A stretch of 27,976 bases of DNA from an uncultured Oscillospiraceae bacterium. Its GTDB lineage: Bacteria; Bacillota; Clostridia; Oscillospirales; Acutalibacteraceae. A program made the translations under genes and the position numbers. Shown here piece by piece: positions 15,871 to 22,352 of the stretch (position 1 is its first letter; each line of letters opens with the position of its first letter). The DNA is taken from contig UQQT01000028.1 of assembly GCA_900543395.1 (NCBI GenBank), positions 1 to 27,976 on the forward strand, in the 5' to 3' direction. Under the pieces are notes generated by a model, which made no database searches, was not told the origin of the DNA, and saw only the letters and a program-made list of their open reading frames with translations.

Positions 15871-16018
15871 GTAGGGGAAGATATCATCTTCCCGCATGAG
15901 ATTTACGGTAATATTATAAATAACAATGCGTCAGCAATAGGGAATCGGCGGGTTTCCGTCAGCGGATTCAAAATACAAATCATTGCCTTTACCCCGGGAA
16001 GACAATGTCTTCCCCTAC
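15871..16018. repeat. 148-bp palindromic element with 11-bp terminal inverted repeats
   Basis: GTAGGGGAAGA (15871-15881) is exactly inverted as TCTTCCCCTAC (16008-16018). Each end is itself a tight hairpin: GGGAAGAT/ATCTTCCC at 15875-15893 and GGGAAGACA/TGTCTTCCC at 15996-16014. The interior has no credible gene. No obvious target duplication flanks it. It looks like a small non-autonomous mobile or dispersed repeat. GTAGGGG-ended palindromes are common in clostridial genomes as far as I recall. It fills most of the 312-nt gene-free gap between the hndB start and the upstream ATPase stop. Confidence 0.7.
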
Positions 16019-16112
16019 GTCCCAATTTGAAATTTGTTGATATTTTAATTTGATTATCATTAAAATTTGATGAAAAATATTTCTGCATACTGCCCGCTGA
16101 ACACTGCCCGCT

Positions 16113-16138
16113 CGACAATTTACCCCGGTAAACTGTCG
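16113..16138 (-). other. Hairpin over the stop codon of the second ATPase gene
   Basis: CGACAATTTACC (16113-16124) pairs with GGTAAACTGTCG (16127-16138) except for one A-C mismatch, with a 2-nt loop. The stop codon (16120-16122) lies inside. There is no U-tract, so it is not a standard terminator. The adjoining plus-strand sequence repeats CTGCCCGCT twice (16090 and 16104 region). Confidence 0.55.
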
Positions 16139-16674
16139 TACTGCTCCGTAAGATATTCCTTTATCCAAACGAGTACGTCGGGAGTGTCGAGCGGAACGTC
16201 TCCGAGTACGTTTTTAAGTGCGTTTGTGTCGAGCGAAACATCGCCCCCGCCTTTTTTATGCTTAAACGTCCAATGAATATCGGGCGAGCCCTGTATCAGC
16301 GTGACAATTGTTGAAACGATATCGCCGAGGGGCGTAAAATCGACAGTGTTTTTATAAAAGAAAGCCTTGATAACCGTGCCGTGATTTACCCTGTCGTCAT
16401 CCTCGCTTATTGATTTAATCTCCGTGTCTCCGCCGGTCTGCTGCGCCGCCAGCTTTAAAAGCGGAAGTCCCATTCCGACGTTACGCGTCGTCCTCGTCGT
16501 GCAGAACGGGTCGGACGCGCGTTTTAAAAATTCCGCGTCCATGCCTTTTCCGTCGTCGCGTACGGTGAAGGTGAGGGATCTGTCCGTTTCGTCGATTTCG
16601 ACGCCGACGTTTTTCGCGTCTGCGCGCACGCTGTTCATCGCTATGTCGAGTATGTTAAGCGAAAGCTCTTTCAT
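16120..16674 (-). CDS. Histidine-kinase-type ATPase protein in the hydrogenase operon
   Basis: A 184-residue protein with a GHKL/HATPase fold at about 1-110: N box NILDIAMNSVRADA (5-18), G1 box VRDDGKGMD near 38-46, and G2 region TTRTTRNVGMGLPLLKLAAQQTGG near 58-82. It has no dimerisation histidine, no membrane segment and no receiver, so it is not a complete sensor kinase. It is more like anti-sigma or phosphotransfer ATPases. The C-terminal 70 residues are not recognised. Its ATG overlaps the stop of the PHP gene (ATGA), so the two are translationally coupled. Context suggests a regulatory partner of the HydS-like protein. Confidence 0.8.
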   Translation of the reverse strand: MKELSLNILDIAMNSVRADAKNVGVEIDETDRSLTFTVRDDGKGMDAEFLKRASDPFCTTRTTRNVGMGLPLLKLAAQQTGGDTEIKSISEDDDRVNHGTVIKAFFYKNTVDFTPLGDIVSTIVTLIQGSPDIHWTFKHKKGGGDVSLDTNALKNVLGDVPLDTPDVLVWIKEYLTEQYDSLPG

Positions 16675-17414
16675 CGGCAGCTCTCCGTTCTTAAATTTTT
16701 GATTATTTCCCGCACCGCTTCGCCGGGGTCTGAGGGATCGGTATCGATATTTATTATGTTATCCTTATCGCGTATGTCCCATAGAAAATGAGCGTCGGAG
16801 GAAATGATTTTCTTCCTTGTCCTTATCTCGGGGAATAACGCTTCGAGAGTATCAATCTTTGTTTTGTCGTGAAATTCCGCGCATGTAAAATTCGGGTCGT
16901 CGGGAAACGCTCCGAGCACCGCAGTGACTGAATTCGACTGCCTGTCAACGTGGGCGGGATATGCGACGCCGTTATATGAAGAAACGATTTTTGCTATATT
17001 ATCTATTGAAATTCCGGTTGCGTTGGAGAGAAGAAAACCGTCCGTCGAAATGACCTCGTCGTTTTCGTCCAATATTAACTGTTCACCGAAAATATCGGCT
17101 CTGTTCGGTATTTTAATTCGTTTGGAATCTAAAAATAAATCGAATTCCATACCTGCCTCAAGAGCTTCGAACAGGCACACGACGTGTATATCCTCGCTCG
17201 TCGTGACCTCCGCGCCGGCAATCGGAATAATTCCGTTTCGTTTCGCGGCGGAGAAAAACGCGGGGCAGTTTTTGAGCGTGTTGTGGTCGGTCAGAGCCAT
17301 AACGTCTATTCCCGCCAAAACCGCGGTTCCGGCTATGTTATTCGGGGTCATGTCGTTGTCCGCGCACGGGGACAGACACGAATGTATGTGAAAGTCGTAG
17401 TACAACGGCTTCAT
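16671..17414 (-). CDS. PHP-domain phosphoesterase
   Basis: A 247-residue PHP-superfamily metal-dependent phosphoesterase. The three-metal motifs are visible: H9-x-H11 in FHIHSCLSPCAD, D43-H44 in ALTDHNTLK, E69 in AGAEVTT, H77 in EDIHVV, then YPAHVDRQ and SSDAHFL near the C-terminus. The start was placed at the ATG overlapping the preceding DRTGG stop (ATGA); the longer reading frame upstream is the DRTGG gene in another frame. It also overlaps the next ATPase gene by 4 nt. PHP proteins hydrolyse phosphate esters such as nucleotides or histidinol phosphate. Its place between a DRTGG and an ATPase in a hydrogenase operon suggests it removes a signal phosphate or nucleotide, which is unproven. 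Confidence 0.85.
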   Translation of the reverse strand: MKPLYYDFHIHSCLSPCADNDMTPNNIAGTAVLAGIDVMALTDHNTLKNCPAFFSAAKRNGIIPIAGAEVTTSEDIHVVCLFEALEAGMEFDLFLDSKRIKIPNRADIFGEQLILDENDEVISTDGFLLSNATGISIDNIAKIVSSYNGVAYPAHVDRQSNSVTAVLGAFPDDPNFTCAEFHDKTKIDTLEALFPEIRTRKKIISSDAHFLWDIRDKDNIINIDTDPSDPGEAVREIIKNLRTESCR

Positions 17415-17737
17415 ATCGACTGTGAAATTTCGCTTATAAGCTCGAACGCGGGCTTGTCGGAAACGAGCACGTTTACGCCCTTTGCGTTCGCAATGGATAC
17501 GACCTCTTTGTCGGGCTTTTCGCCGTCGCAGAGAATAACGCATGACGCGTCCGTCAGAGATGCCACGGCGATTATGTTGACGTTTGACATTATCGTAACC
17601 CACGCGTCTCCGCTTTTTGCCCTGCTCATAACCCAGCTTAAAAGATCGCCGGTGTATCCGCCCGTGATTTCTCTGTCGGAGTCGGGCAGTGCCGGGGTCG
17701 AAAGCGAATATTTAACAGCGAGCTCGCCGACTGTCAT
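17411..17737 (-). CDS. DRTGG-domain protein 2
   Basis: A 108-residue protein resembling DRTGG domains, regulatory modules best known next to CBS domains and phosphotransacetylase and often found alone in hydrogenase operons. It shows alternating beta strands and glycine turns: EITGGYTGDLLSWVMSRAKSGDAWVTIMSN, then SCVILCDGEKPDKEV and GVNVLVSDKPAFELISEI. The start at 17737 follows AAAGGAT by 10 nt. Its stop overlaps the PHP start. It is a shorter relative of the DRTGG protein at 19671-20021, so the operon carries two. Ligand unknown. Confidence 0.75.
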   Translation of the reverse strand: MTVGELAVKYSLSTPALPDSDREITGGYTGDLLSWVMSRAKSGDAWVTIMSNVNIIAVASLTDASCVILCDGEKPDKEVVSIANAKGVNVLVSDKPAFELISEISQSI

Positions 17738-17948
17738 ACATAATCATATCCTTTCGTAAATCGAATAAAATAAAAGAAAATAAAAAATATCGAGGAGAAA
17801 AAAATCGGTTCCGTTTTCTTCGAAAGCGTTTATTATAATTTATATTGATAATGCCTTCCGCTCGCCGTTCGCCGGCTCCGGACGGTTTACATCTTAATAT
17901 AATAATAAATCCGTAAGGATTTGCACCGACACCGGTCACTGTTTTCCG

Positions 17949-17983
17949 CAATGATTTATCGCGCGGTAAGCGGTAAATTATTG
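17949..17983. other. Long hairpin over the stop codon of the HydS-like gene
   Basis: CAATGATTTATCGC (17949-17962) pairs with GCGGTAAATTATTG (17970-17983): 14 bp with two G-T pairs and a 7-nt loop. The HydS stop codon (17978-17980) lies in one arm. In the gene's direction no U-run follows, so this is unlikely to be a strong terminator; an mRNA-stabilising or attenuating role is possible. The remaining sequence to 17737 holds a small AAATCC-GTAA-GGATTT hairpin (17907-17922) and no gene. Confidence 0.6.
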
Positions 17984-19222
17984 TTTTACCACGCATCCGT
18001 CCGGGTCCGCCGTTCCTTTTACTATATCCTCGGCGAAGGCTCTGCACGTCGGCGAACCGCACGCTCCGCAGTCGATGCCCGGAAGCGAATTCTTAATAGC
18101 CTGAATCTTTGCCATAAGCTTTATCGATTCGCCCATGCCCGAGCCGAGCTTTGTCATCGGCTTGTACGACGGCATGGTGTCGAGTATATAATTCTCCGGA
18201 ATGAAAAGGTCGTCGTCCTTAAGAAAGTTACGTGCGACGGGCAAATAGCTCCTGACAGTCTGGAGACGGGTTTTTGCTATGAACGGATTTTCTATCGTCA
18301 TAACGCCCCCGACGCATCCGCCTATGCAGGCGTTCAGCTCGATAAATTCAAGCTGGGGGATACTGCCGTTTTCAATTTTATCGAGAATGTCGATAACGTT
18401 TTCGATTCCGTCGGCGGCAAGATATCTGTCGTTTAAAATCGCGCTTGCCTCTCCTCCGCTTGAAGCCCAGCCGATGCCGATTTTGCCCGCGCCCGACTGA
18501 ATCGAGGGAGACGCGCCCTTTTTCAGCGCGCCGAGAAGCTTAAAATATATGTCGTTTACCGATATTACAACGTCGACATGGCTTTTATAGTCGCCGTAGC
18601 CGTTGCGTATATAGCTTACCTTCGCCGCGCACGGGGAGATGAAAAACACTCCTATGTCGCTGTCGTCAAGCTCGGGATGCTTTTCCCTCGCGCGTCCTTT
18701 TGCGAGTATCGCGCCTATCTCCATGGGCGGAAGTATCGGTAATAAATTGTCTTTAAGATACGGGAATCTCATTGAGATAAGCCTTGCGATAACGGGACAC
18801 GCGGAGCTTATTACAGGCTTTCTGATTCCCTCGGTTTTTAAATAAAGTCTCGTATATTCCGAAACAAGTTCGGCGGCCTGCGCAGTCTCGAAAACGTCGT
18901 CAAATCCGATATCAAGCAGTGCCTGCAATAAAATATCGGGATCGTCGAGCGACGAAAACTGACCGAAGAGAACGGGGGCGGGGAGCGCTATTTTGTATTT
19001 ATAATCCATATAGTGCTCCATCTTCGAGCACATGGCGCGCCTTGCGTTATGCGGACAGACGCGTATACATTCCCCGCAGTCTATACAGCGGTCGGGGTCT
19101 ATTTCCGACTTGCCGTCATGAATTCTGATAGCCTCGGTGGGACAGCGCTTAAGGCAGGCGGTACAGCCCCTGCACTTTTCAACGTCAAGCTCTACGGAAT
19201 GTCTGTAATAGGTTTTATCCAC
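17978..19222 (-). CDS. HydS-like [FeFe]-hydrogenase homologue, probable sensor
   Basis: A 414-residue iron-sulfur protein. Two N-terminal [4Fe-4S] clusters (C17/20/23/27 and C46/49/52/56) are followed by an H-cluster-type domain: L1 SSACPVI (C142), L2 SPCAAKV (C198) and L3 NACIGGCVGG (C299, C303). All four ligand cysteines of the H-cluster are kept, but the neighbouring proton-transfer cysteine is Ala (A141). A C-terminal [4Fe-4S] domain has C385, C388, C393 and C410. Poor proton transfer fits the slow, sensory-type hydrogenases described in other anaerobes. It lacks the PAS domain seen in some HydS proteins. The start is GTG with GGGGAGG 7 nt upstream. It sits between an RsbW-like ATPase and DRTGG 2. 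Catalytic or redox-scaffold roles remain possible. Confidence 0.85.
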   Translation of the reverse strand: MDKTYYRHSVELDVEKCRGCTACLKRCPTEAIRIHDGKSEIDPDRCIDCGECIRVCPHNARRAMCSKMEHYMDYKYKIALPAPVLFGQFSSLDDPDILLQALLDIGFDDVFETAQAAELVSEYTRLYLKTEGIRKPVISSACPVIARLISMRFPYLKDNLLPILPPMEIGAILAKGRAREKHPELDDSDIGVFFISPCAAKVSYIRNGYGDYKSHVDVVISVNDIYFKLLGALKKGASPSIQSGAGKIGIGWASSGGEASAILNDRYLAADGIENVIDILDKIENGSIPQLEFIELNACIGGCVGGVMTIENPFIAKTRLQTVRSYLPVARNFLKDDDLFIPENYILDTMPSYKPMTKLGSGMGESIKLMAKIQAIKNSLPGIDCGACGSPTCRAFAEDIVKGTADPDGCVVKQ

Positions 19223-19243
19223 AGCCGGCCCTCCCCGAATAAG

Positions 19244-19669
19244 TTATCGGATATTTACTCTCATTGTTATTCTGGTTCCGACGCCGACGACGGACTCGAC
19301 GTTCATCTCATCCGTATAGCGTTTCATGTTGGGAAGTCCCATTCCCGCGCCGAAGCCTAAAGCTCTGACGGAATCCGAGGCTGTCGAATATCCCTCGCGC
19401 ATCGCAAGAGCGATATCCTTTATCCCCGGTCCGTGATCCTCCAGTATTATATCTATATGATCCTCATATACGTTTACGTCGGCCGTTCCTCCGCGGGCGT
19501 GAATGACCATATTGATCTCGCCCTCGTACATCGCAATCGAAACGCGTCTTATGACCTCGGGGTCAAGTCCCATGTCGCGCAGGTTCTTCTTGACCTTAAC
19601 CGACGCCTGACCCGCCGAAACGAAGTTCGCCCCGTCGACATCAAAATGAAAATTCAGATACTCGTCCAT
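19244..19669 (-). CDS. RsbW/SpoIIAB-like ATPase (anti-sigma type)
   Basis: A 141-residue HATPase_c protein of the serine-kinase/anti-sigma class. The N box reads VSIAMYEGEINMVIHARGG (about 43-61), G1 is LEDHGPGI near 76-83 and G2 is GFGAGMGLPNMKRY near 104-117. SpoIIAB and RsbW use this fold to phosphorylate an antagonist or to bind a sigma factor; neither partner is nearby. One nucleotide separates its ATG from the upstream DRTGG stop, and 21 nt separate it from the HydS-like gene, so all three are probably co-translated. It is unlike the second ATPase at 16120-16674 in length and C-terminus, so the two are not recent duplicates. Confidence 0.85.
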   Translation of the reverse strand: MDEYLNFHFDVDGANFVSAGQASVKVKKNLRDMGLDPEVIRRVSIAMYEGEINMVIHARGGTADVNVYEDHIDIILEDHGPGIKDIALAMREGYSTASDSVRALGFGAGMGLPNMKRYTDEMNVESVVGVGTRITMRVNIR

Positions 19670-19670
19670 T

Positions 19671-20021
19671 TTATTTCCTGCCGTTCTCGGAAAGACCGTT
19701 GCTGTAGAGAATTCCGCATGCCTCGTACATGCGCTTATCGGACGCCATCATTACCATTCCGCACTCGCGCGCAAGCTCGATCATCTCCTCGCTCGGACGC
19801 TTCGAACGGACGAAAACGATGCATATCATGTCCATCATCTCCGCGGTTCTGACGACCTGCGAATTGACAAGCCCCGTCAGCAGAACAGCCTGATCCTTGA
19901 CGTAAGCGAGTACGTCGCTCATCATGTCGCTGCCGCAGGCGGAGTAAACCTCCCTTTCGAGATTTTCCTCTCCGCAGATAATTTCCGCGCCGAGAAGCTC
20001 TTTGATAACTCCGATTTTCAT
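19671..20021 (-). CDS. DRTGG-domain protein 1
   Basis: A 116-residue DRTGG-type protein. The start at 20021 has GGAGG 8 nt upstream; the longer reading frame would run into the hydC region without a ribosome site. Sequence blocks are EREVYSACGSDMMSDVLAYV, QAVLLTGLVNSQVVRTAEMMDM, ICIVFVRSKRPSEEMIELARE and GMVMMASDKRMYEACGILY. The last resembles the C-terminal block of DRTGG 2 (GVNVLVSDKPAFEL), which supports common ancestry. Small proteins of this type recur beside NuoE- and HydA-like genes in clostridial hydrogenase operons. A nucleotide or phosphoryl ligand is plausible but unshown. Confidence 0.8.
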   Translation of the reverse strand: MKIGVIKELLGAEIICGEENLEREVYSACGSDMMSDVLAYVKDQAVLLTGLVNSQVVRTAEMMDMICIVFVRSKRPSEEMIELARECGMVMMASDKRMYEACGILYSNGLSENGRK

Positions 20022-20055
20022 ATCCGTTTCCTCCCCGTAAAAAAGACGATATTTA

Positions 20056-20550
20056 TTATTCGTATTTTGCGAGTATACCCGGCACGTCGTCGGGAACGAG
20101 ACGTCCGTAAACATCGTCGTTGACGGTCATAACGGGAGCCAGACCGCAAGCGCCGATACAGCGGCAGTCGACAACGGAGAATTTCTCGTCCGACGAGCAT
20201 TCTCCGGGTTCAACGCCCAGACATTCGCATACCTTATCGAGTATTGCCTGCGAACCCTTAACGTAGCATGCCGTACCCAAGCATACGGAGACGTTGTACT
20301 TACCCTTGGGCGAAAGCGAGAACTGCGCGTAGAACGTCGCAACGCCGTAAACCTTTTCGAGCGGAACGTCCATTCCGTCGGCAATCATTATCTGCACCTC
20401 TCTGGGCAGATAGCCGTAAATGTCCTGCGCCTGCTGCATAACGGCCATGAGACGGCTCTTGTCGGACTTGTTAGCCTCGATTATACTTTTCAGCTTCTCT
20501 TCCTGCTCGGGAGTGCCGTTAAACGGTACATTGCTGATCTTTTTAATCAT
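20056..20550 (-). CDS. hydC: [2Fe-2S] hydrogenase subunit, HydC/HndA type (NuoE-like)
   Basis: A 164-residue NuoE-like subunit of the hydrogenase. The N-terminal helical bundle (SRLMAVMQQAQDIYGYLPREVQIMIADG, GVATFYAQFS) is followed by the thioredoxin-fold [2Fe-2S] domain with ligands C90 and C95 (SVCLGTACYVKG), then C131 and C135 (RCIGACGLAPV). The start at 20550 has GGAGG 7 nt upstream; a longer in-frame extension lacks one. It is the first gene of the operon, yet its partner subunits are more than 4 kb downstream, after the regulatory genes. This separation is unusual compared with simple hydCBA operons and ties regulator expression to the complex. Confidence 0.95.
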   Translation of the reverse strand: MIKKISNVPFNGTPEQEEKLKSIIEANKSDKSRLMAVMQQAQDIYGYLPREVQIMIADGMDVPLEKVYGVATFYAQFSLSPKGKYNVSVCLGTACYVKGSQAILDKVCECLGVEPGECSSDEKFSVVDCRCIGACGLAPVMTVNDDVYGRLVPDDVPGILAKYE

Positions 20551-20605
20551 TATGATTCCTCCGTATATATTATGAAAAATAAAAATAAAATACGCTTGTC
20601 GCAAT

Positions 20606-20637
20606 ATTATAACACATAACGGTTTTACCGTCTATGT
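20606..20637 (-). promoter_or_regulatory. Hydrogenase operon promoter with overlapping palindrome
   Basis: On the minus strand TATAAT (20606-20611) is preceded 17 nt upstream by a weak -35, TAGACG (20629-20634). A near-perfect inverted repeat covers the spacer and the -35: ACATAACGGT (20614-20623) against ACCGTCTATGT (20627-20637), with a 1-nt bulge. A protein bound here would block RNA polymerase, or could activate from the poor -35. The sequence does not match the Rex consensus (TTGTG..CACAA), so the regulator is not obvious. Confidence 0.55.
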
Positions 20638-20714
20638 AAAAATAATATAAAATCAAACTTTTTAATTAAGCGGATTGCACAAATTCTTTTATTTTGTCGA
20701 TAATGTCGAATGTG

Positions 20715-20743
20715 TTGACCTTTTTATAAACAAGGGGTATAAT
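20715..20743 (+). promoter_or_regulatory. Sigma-A promoter of murD
   Basis: TTGACC (20715-20720), 17 nt, then a consensus TATAAT (20738-20743), divergent from the hydrogenase promoter. GGAGG lies 10 nt before the murD ATG. Confidence 0.85.
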
Positions 20744-20779
20744 ATATTGTGCATATAAGCATACGGAGGCGTTTCCGAA

Positions 20780-22132
20780 ATGGATAACAGATATAAAGGC
20801 AAAAAGGTTCTCGTTTTAGGACTGGCGCGAAGCGGAACGGCGGCGGTAAAGCTTCTTTTAAAGCTCGGCGCGGACATAACCGTTTCTGAGTCAAAACCGC
20901 TTGACGGGATAAAGGAGCTTGATTGGTTAAGAGAGAACGGCGTAAGAGTCGTGAATCAGGAAAAAGAGGTTTTCGAGGAGGATTATTTTACCGTAATCAA
21001 AAACCCCGGAATAAACGGAAGGCTTTGGTTCGTAAAGAGACTCAGGGAGCGTAACATCCCCGTCATAACGGAAATTGAACTCGCGTTCGACGTGTGCGCG
21101 CCCCAGCATTATATCGCCGTAACAGGCTCGAACGGCAAAACGACAACCTCGACTCTTTTATATGAAATAATAAGTAAGGTTCACCCGGATAAAACGCACC
21201 TTTCCGGCAATATCGGCGTGGCTCTGTGCGAAACGGCGGTTGAAAACGACCTGCTCAACGACCCGGGACATTATGTCGTGCTCGAAATTTCGAATTTCCA
21301 GCTTCTCGACATTGATAAATTCCGTCCCGAAATCGCGGTTATAATGAATCTTTCGGCGGATCATCTCGACTTCATGGGAAGCGAGGACGCGTATTACCGC
21401 TCAAAGTGCCGTGTTTACGAAAACATGAGAGACTCCGACGTATTTCTTAAAAATATCGACGATAATCTCGTCGGAGAATATACGAAAAATATTCCCGTTC
21501 ACTGCAGACAGGTAACGTACAGCCTCGAAAACGACACTGCTGATTATTATGCGGACGATAAATTCGTATACGGCTTCGGTAAAAAGCTTTTCCCTCTCGA
21601 TATAATTAAAGTCGTCGGCAGACATAACGTTCAGAATGTTCTCGTCGCCTCTGCGGCGGCCATGGCTGCGGGACTTACGGCGGATGAAGTTTCAAAGGGA
21701 GTCGGGGAATTCAATGGCGTTGAGCACCGTATCGAATTCGTAAGGGAATTAAACGGAGTCAGATATTATAACGACTCAAAGGGAACGAACGTCGACGCTA
21801 CGAGAATCGCGTTAAAGGCGTTTGATTCGCCCGTTATACTGCTTGCCGGCGGTCATGAAAAGGGACTGTCGTTCGAACCGCTCAAAGAATACATGAAGGG
21901 CGTGAAAAAGCTCGTCGCGTACGGCGAATGCGGACAGAGGATGTATGACGAATTGAAGGACTGCTGCGGCGCGGAGCTTACGGATAATCTTGAACACGCG
22001 CTGAAAATTGCGGTTAAATACGCCGAAAAGGGAGATGTTGTGCTCCTGTCCCCGACGACAAGCTCGTATGACCAGTATACATGCTTCGAGGAACGCGGAG
22101 AGCACTTCAAAAAGCTTGTAAACGAGATGTAA
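20780..22132 (+). CDS. murD: UDP-N-acetylmuramoylalanine--D-glutamate ligase
   Basis: A 450-residue cytoplasmic Mur ligase that adds D-glutamate to UDP-MurNAc-L-alanine in peptidoglycan precursor synthesis. The N-terminal Rossmann-like domain opens with KVLVLGLARSGTAAVKLL. The ATP-binding loop is GSNGKTTT (116-123; K120). The central domain has ISNFQLLDI, NLSADHLDFMG (metal and substrate contacts) and RHNVQNVLVASAAA. The C-terminal domain has NDSKGTNVDAT and LLSPTTSSYDQY. These blocks and the length match MurD; MurC, E and F are distinguished by different substrate loops. It stands alone between its own promoter and terminator and not in a dcw cluster, which is a little unusual. Confidence 0.95.
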   Translation: MDNRYKGKKVLVLGLARSGTAAVKLLLKLGADITVSESKPLDGIKELDWLRENGVRVVNQEKEVFEEDYFTVIKNPGINGRLWFVKRLRERNIPVITEIELAFDVCAPQHYIAVTGSNGKTTTSTLLYEIISKVHPDKTHLSGNIGVALCETAVENDLLNDPGHYVVLEISNFQLLDIDKFRPEIAVIMNLSADHLDFMGSEDAYYRSKCRVYENMRDSDVFLKNIDDNLVGEYTKNIPVHCRQVTYSLENDTADYYADDKFVYGFGKKLFPLDIIKVVGRHNVQNVLVASAAAMAAGLTADEVSKGVGEFNGVEHRIEFVRELNGVRYYNDSKGTNVDATRIALKAFDSPVILLAGGHEKGLSFEPLKEYMKGVKKLVAYGECGQRMYDELKDCCGAELTDNLEHALKIAVKYAEKGDVVLLSPTTSSYDQYTCFEERGEHFKKLVNEM

Positions 22133-22163
22133 AAAACCGCCGCGGAGAACTTATGTAAACATC

Positions 22164-22204
22164 AAAGCAGGAGACGGTATCTGTTCTGTCTTTTGCTTTT
22201 TTTA
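22164..22204 (+). terminator. Intrinsic terminator of murD
   Basis: AAAGCAGGAGAC (22164-22175) pairs with GTCTTTTGCTTT (22188-22199): 12 bp including two G-U pairs and a 12-nt loop, then a T-run. Confidence 0.8.
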
Positions 22205-22247
22205 CTTGTGCCGAGGGCAGGTGCAGAACAAGGTTCGGCAAATTTCC

Positions 22248-22345
22248 GACATTCGCACATTATTTTCAAGTAATTTAATGTGTGGATGTCATTTTATTAT
22301 TGACAATTACACATTATTTTCATATAATATAATGTGTAACTGTCA
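22248..22345 (+). promoter_or_regulatory. AbiE promoter with two palindromic operators
   Basis: Operator 1 is GACATTCGCACATTA (22248-22262) against TAATGTGTGGATGTC (22276-22290), 13 of 15 positions matching. Operator 2 is TGACAATTACACATTA (22301-22316) against TAATGTGTAACTGTCA (22330-22345), 15 of 16 matching. Both have a 13-nt spacer and share the core CACATTATTTTCA. Their centres are 54 bp apart, about five helical turns, so both would face the same side of the DNA. A perfect promoter, TTGACA (22300-22305), 17 nt, TATAAT (22323-22328), lies almost wholly inside operator 2. AbiEi antitoxins are known to repress their own promoter by binding two inverted repeats, which this layout fits closely. 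Confidence 0.85.
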
Positions 22346-22352
22346 AAGCGAG

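Noticed and set aside
15903..16118. 71-codon minus-strand frame across the palindromic element
   Set aside because: It overlaps the inverted repeats and hairpin, has no ribosome site and shows no recognisable sequence.
20627..20745. Rex-type redox operator between hydC and murD
   Set aside because: No TTGTG-N6..8-CACAA match; the palindrome present has a different core.
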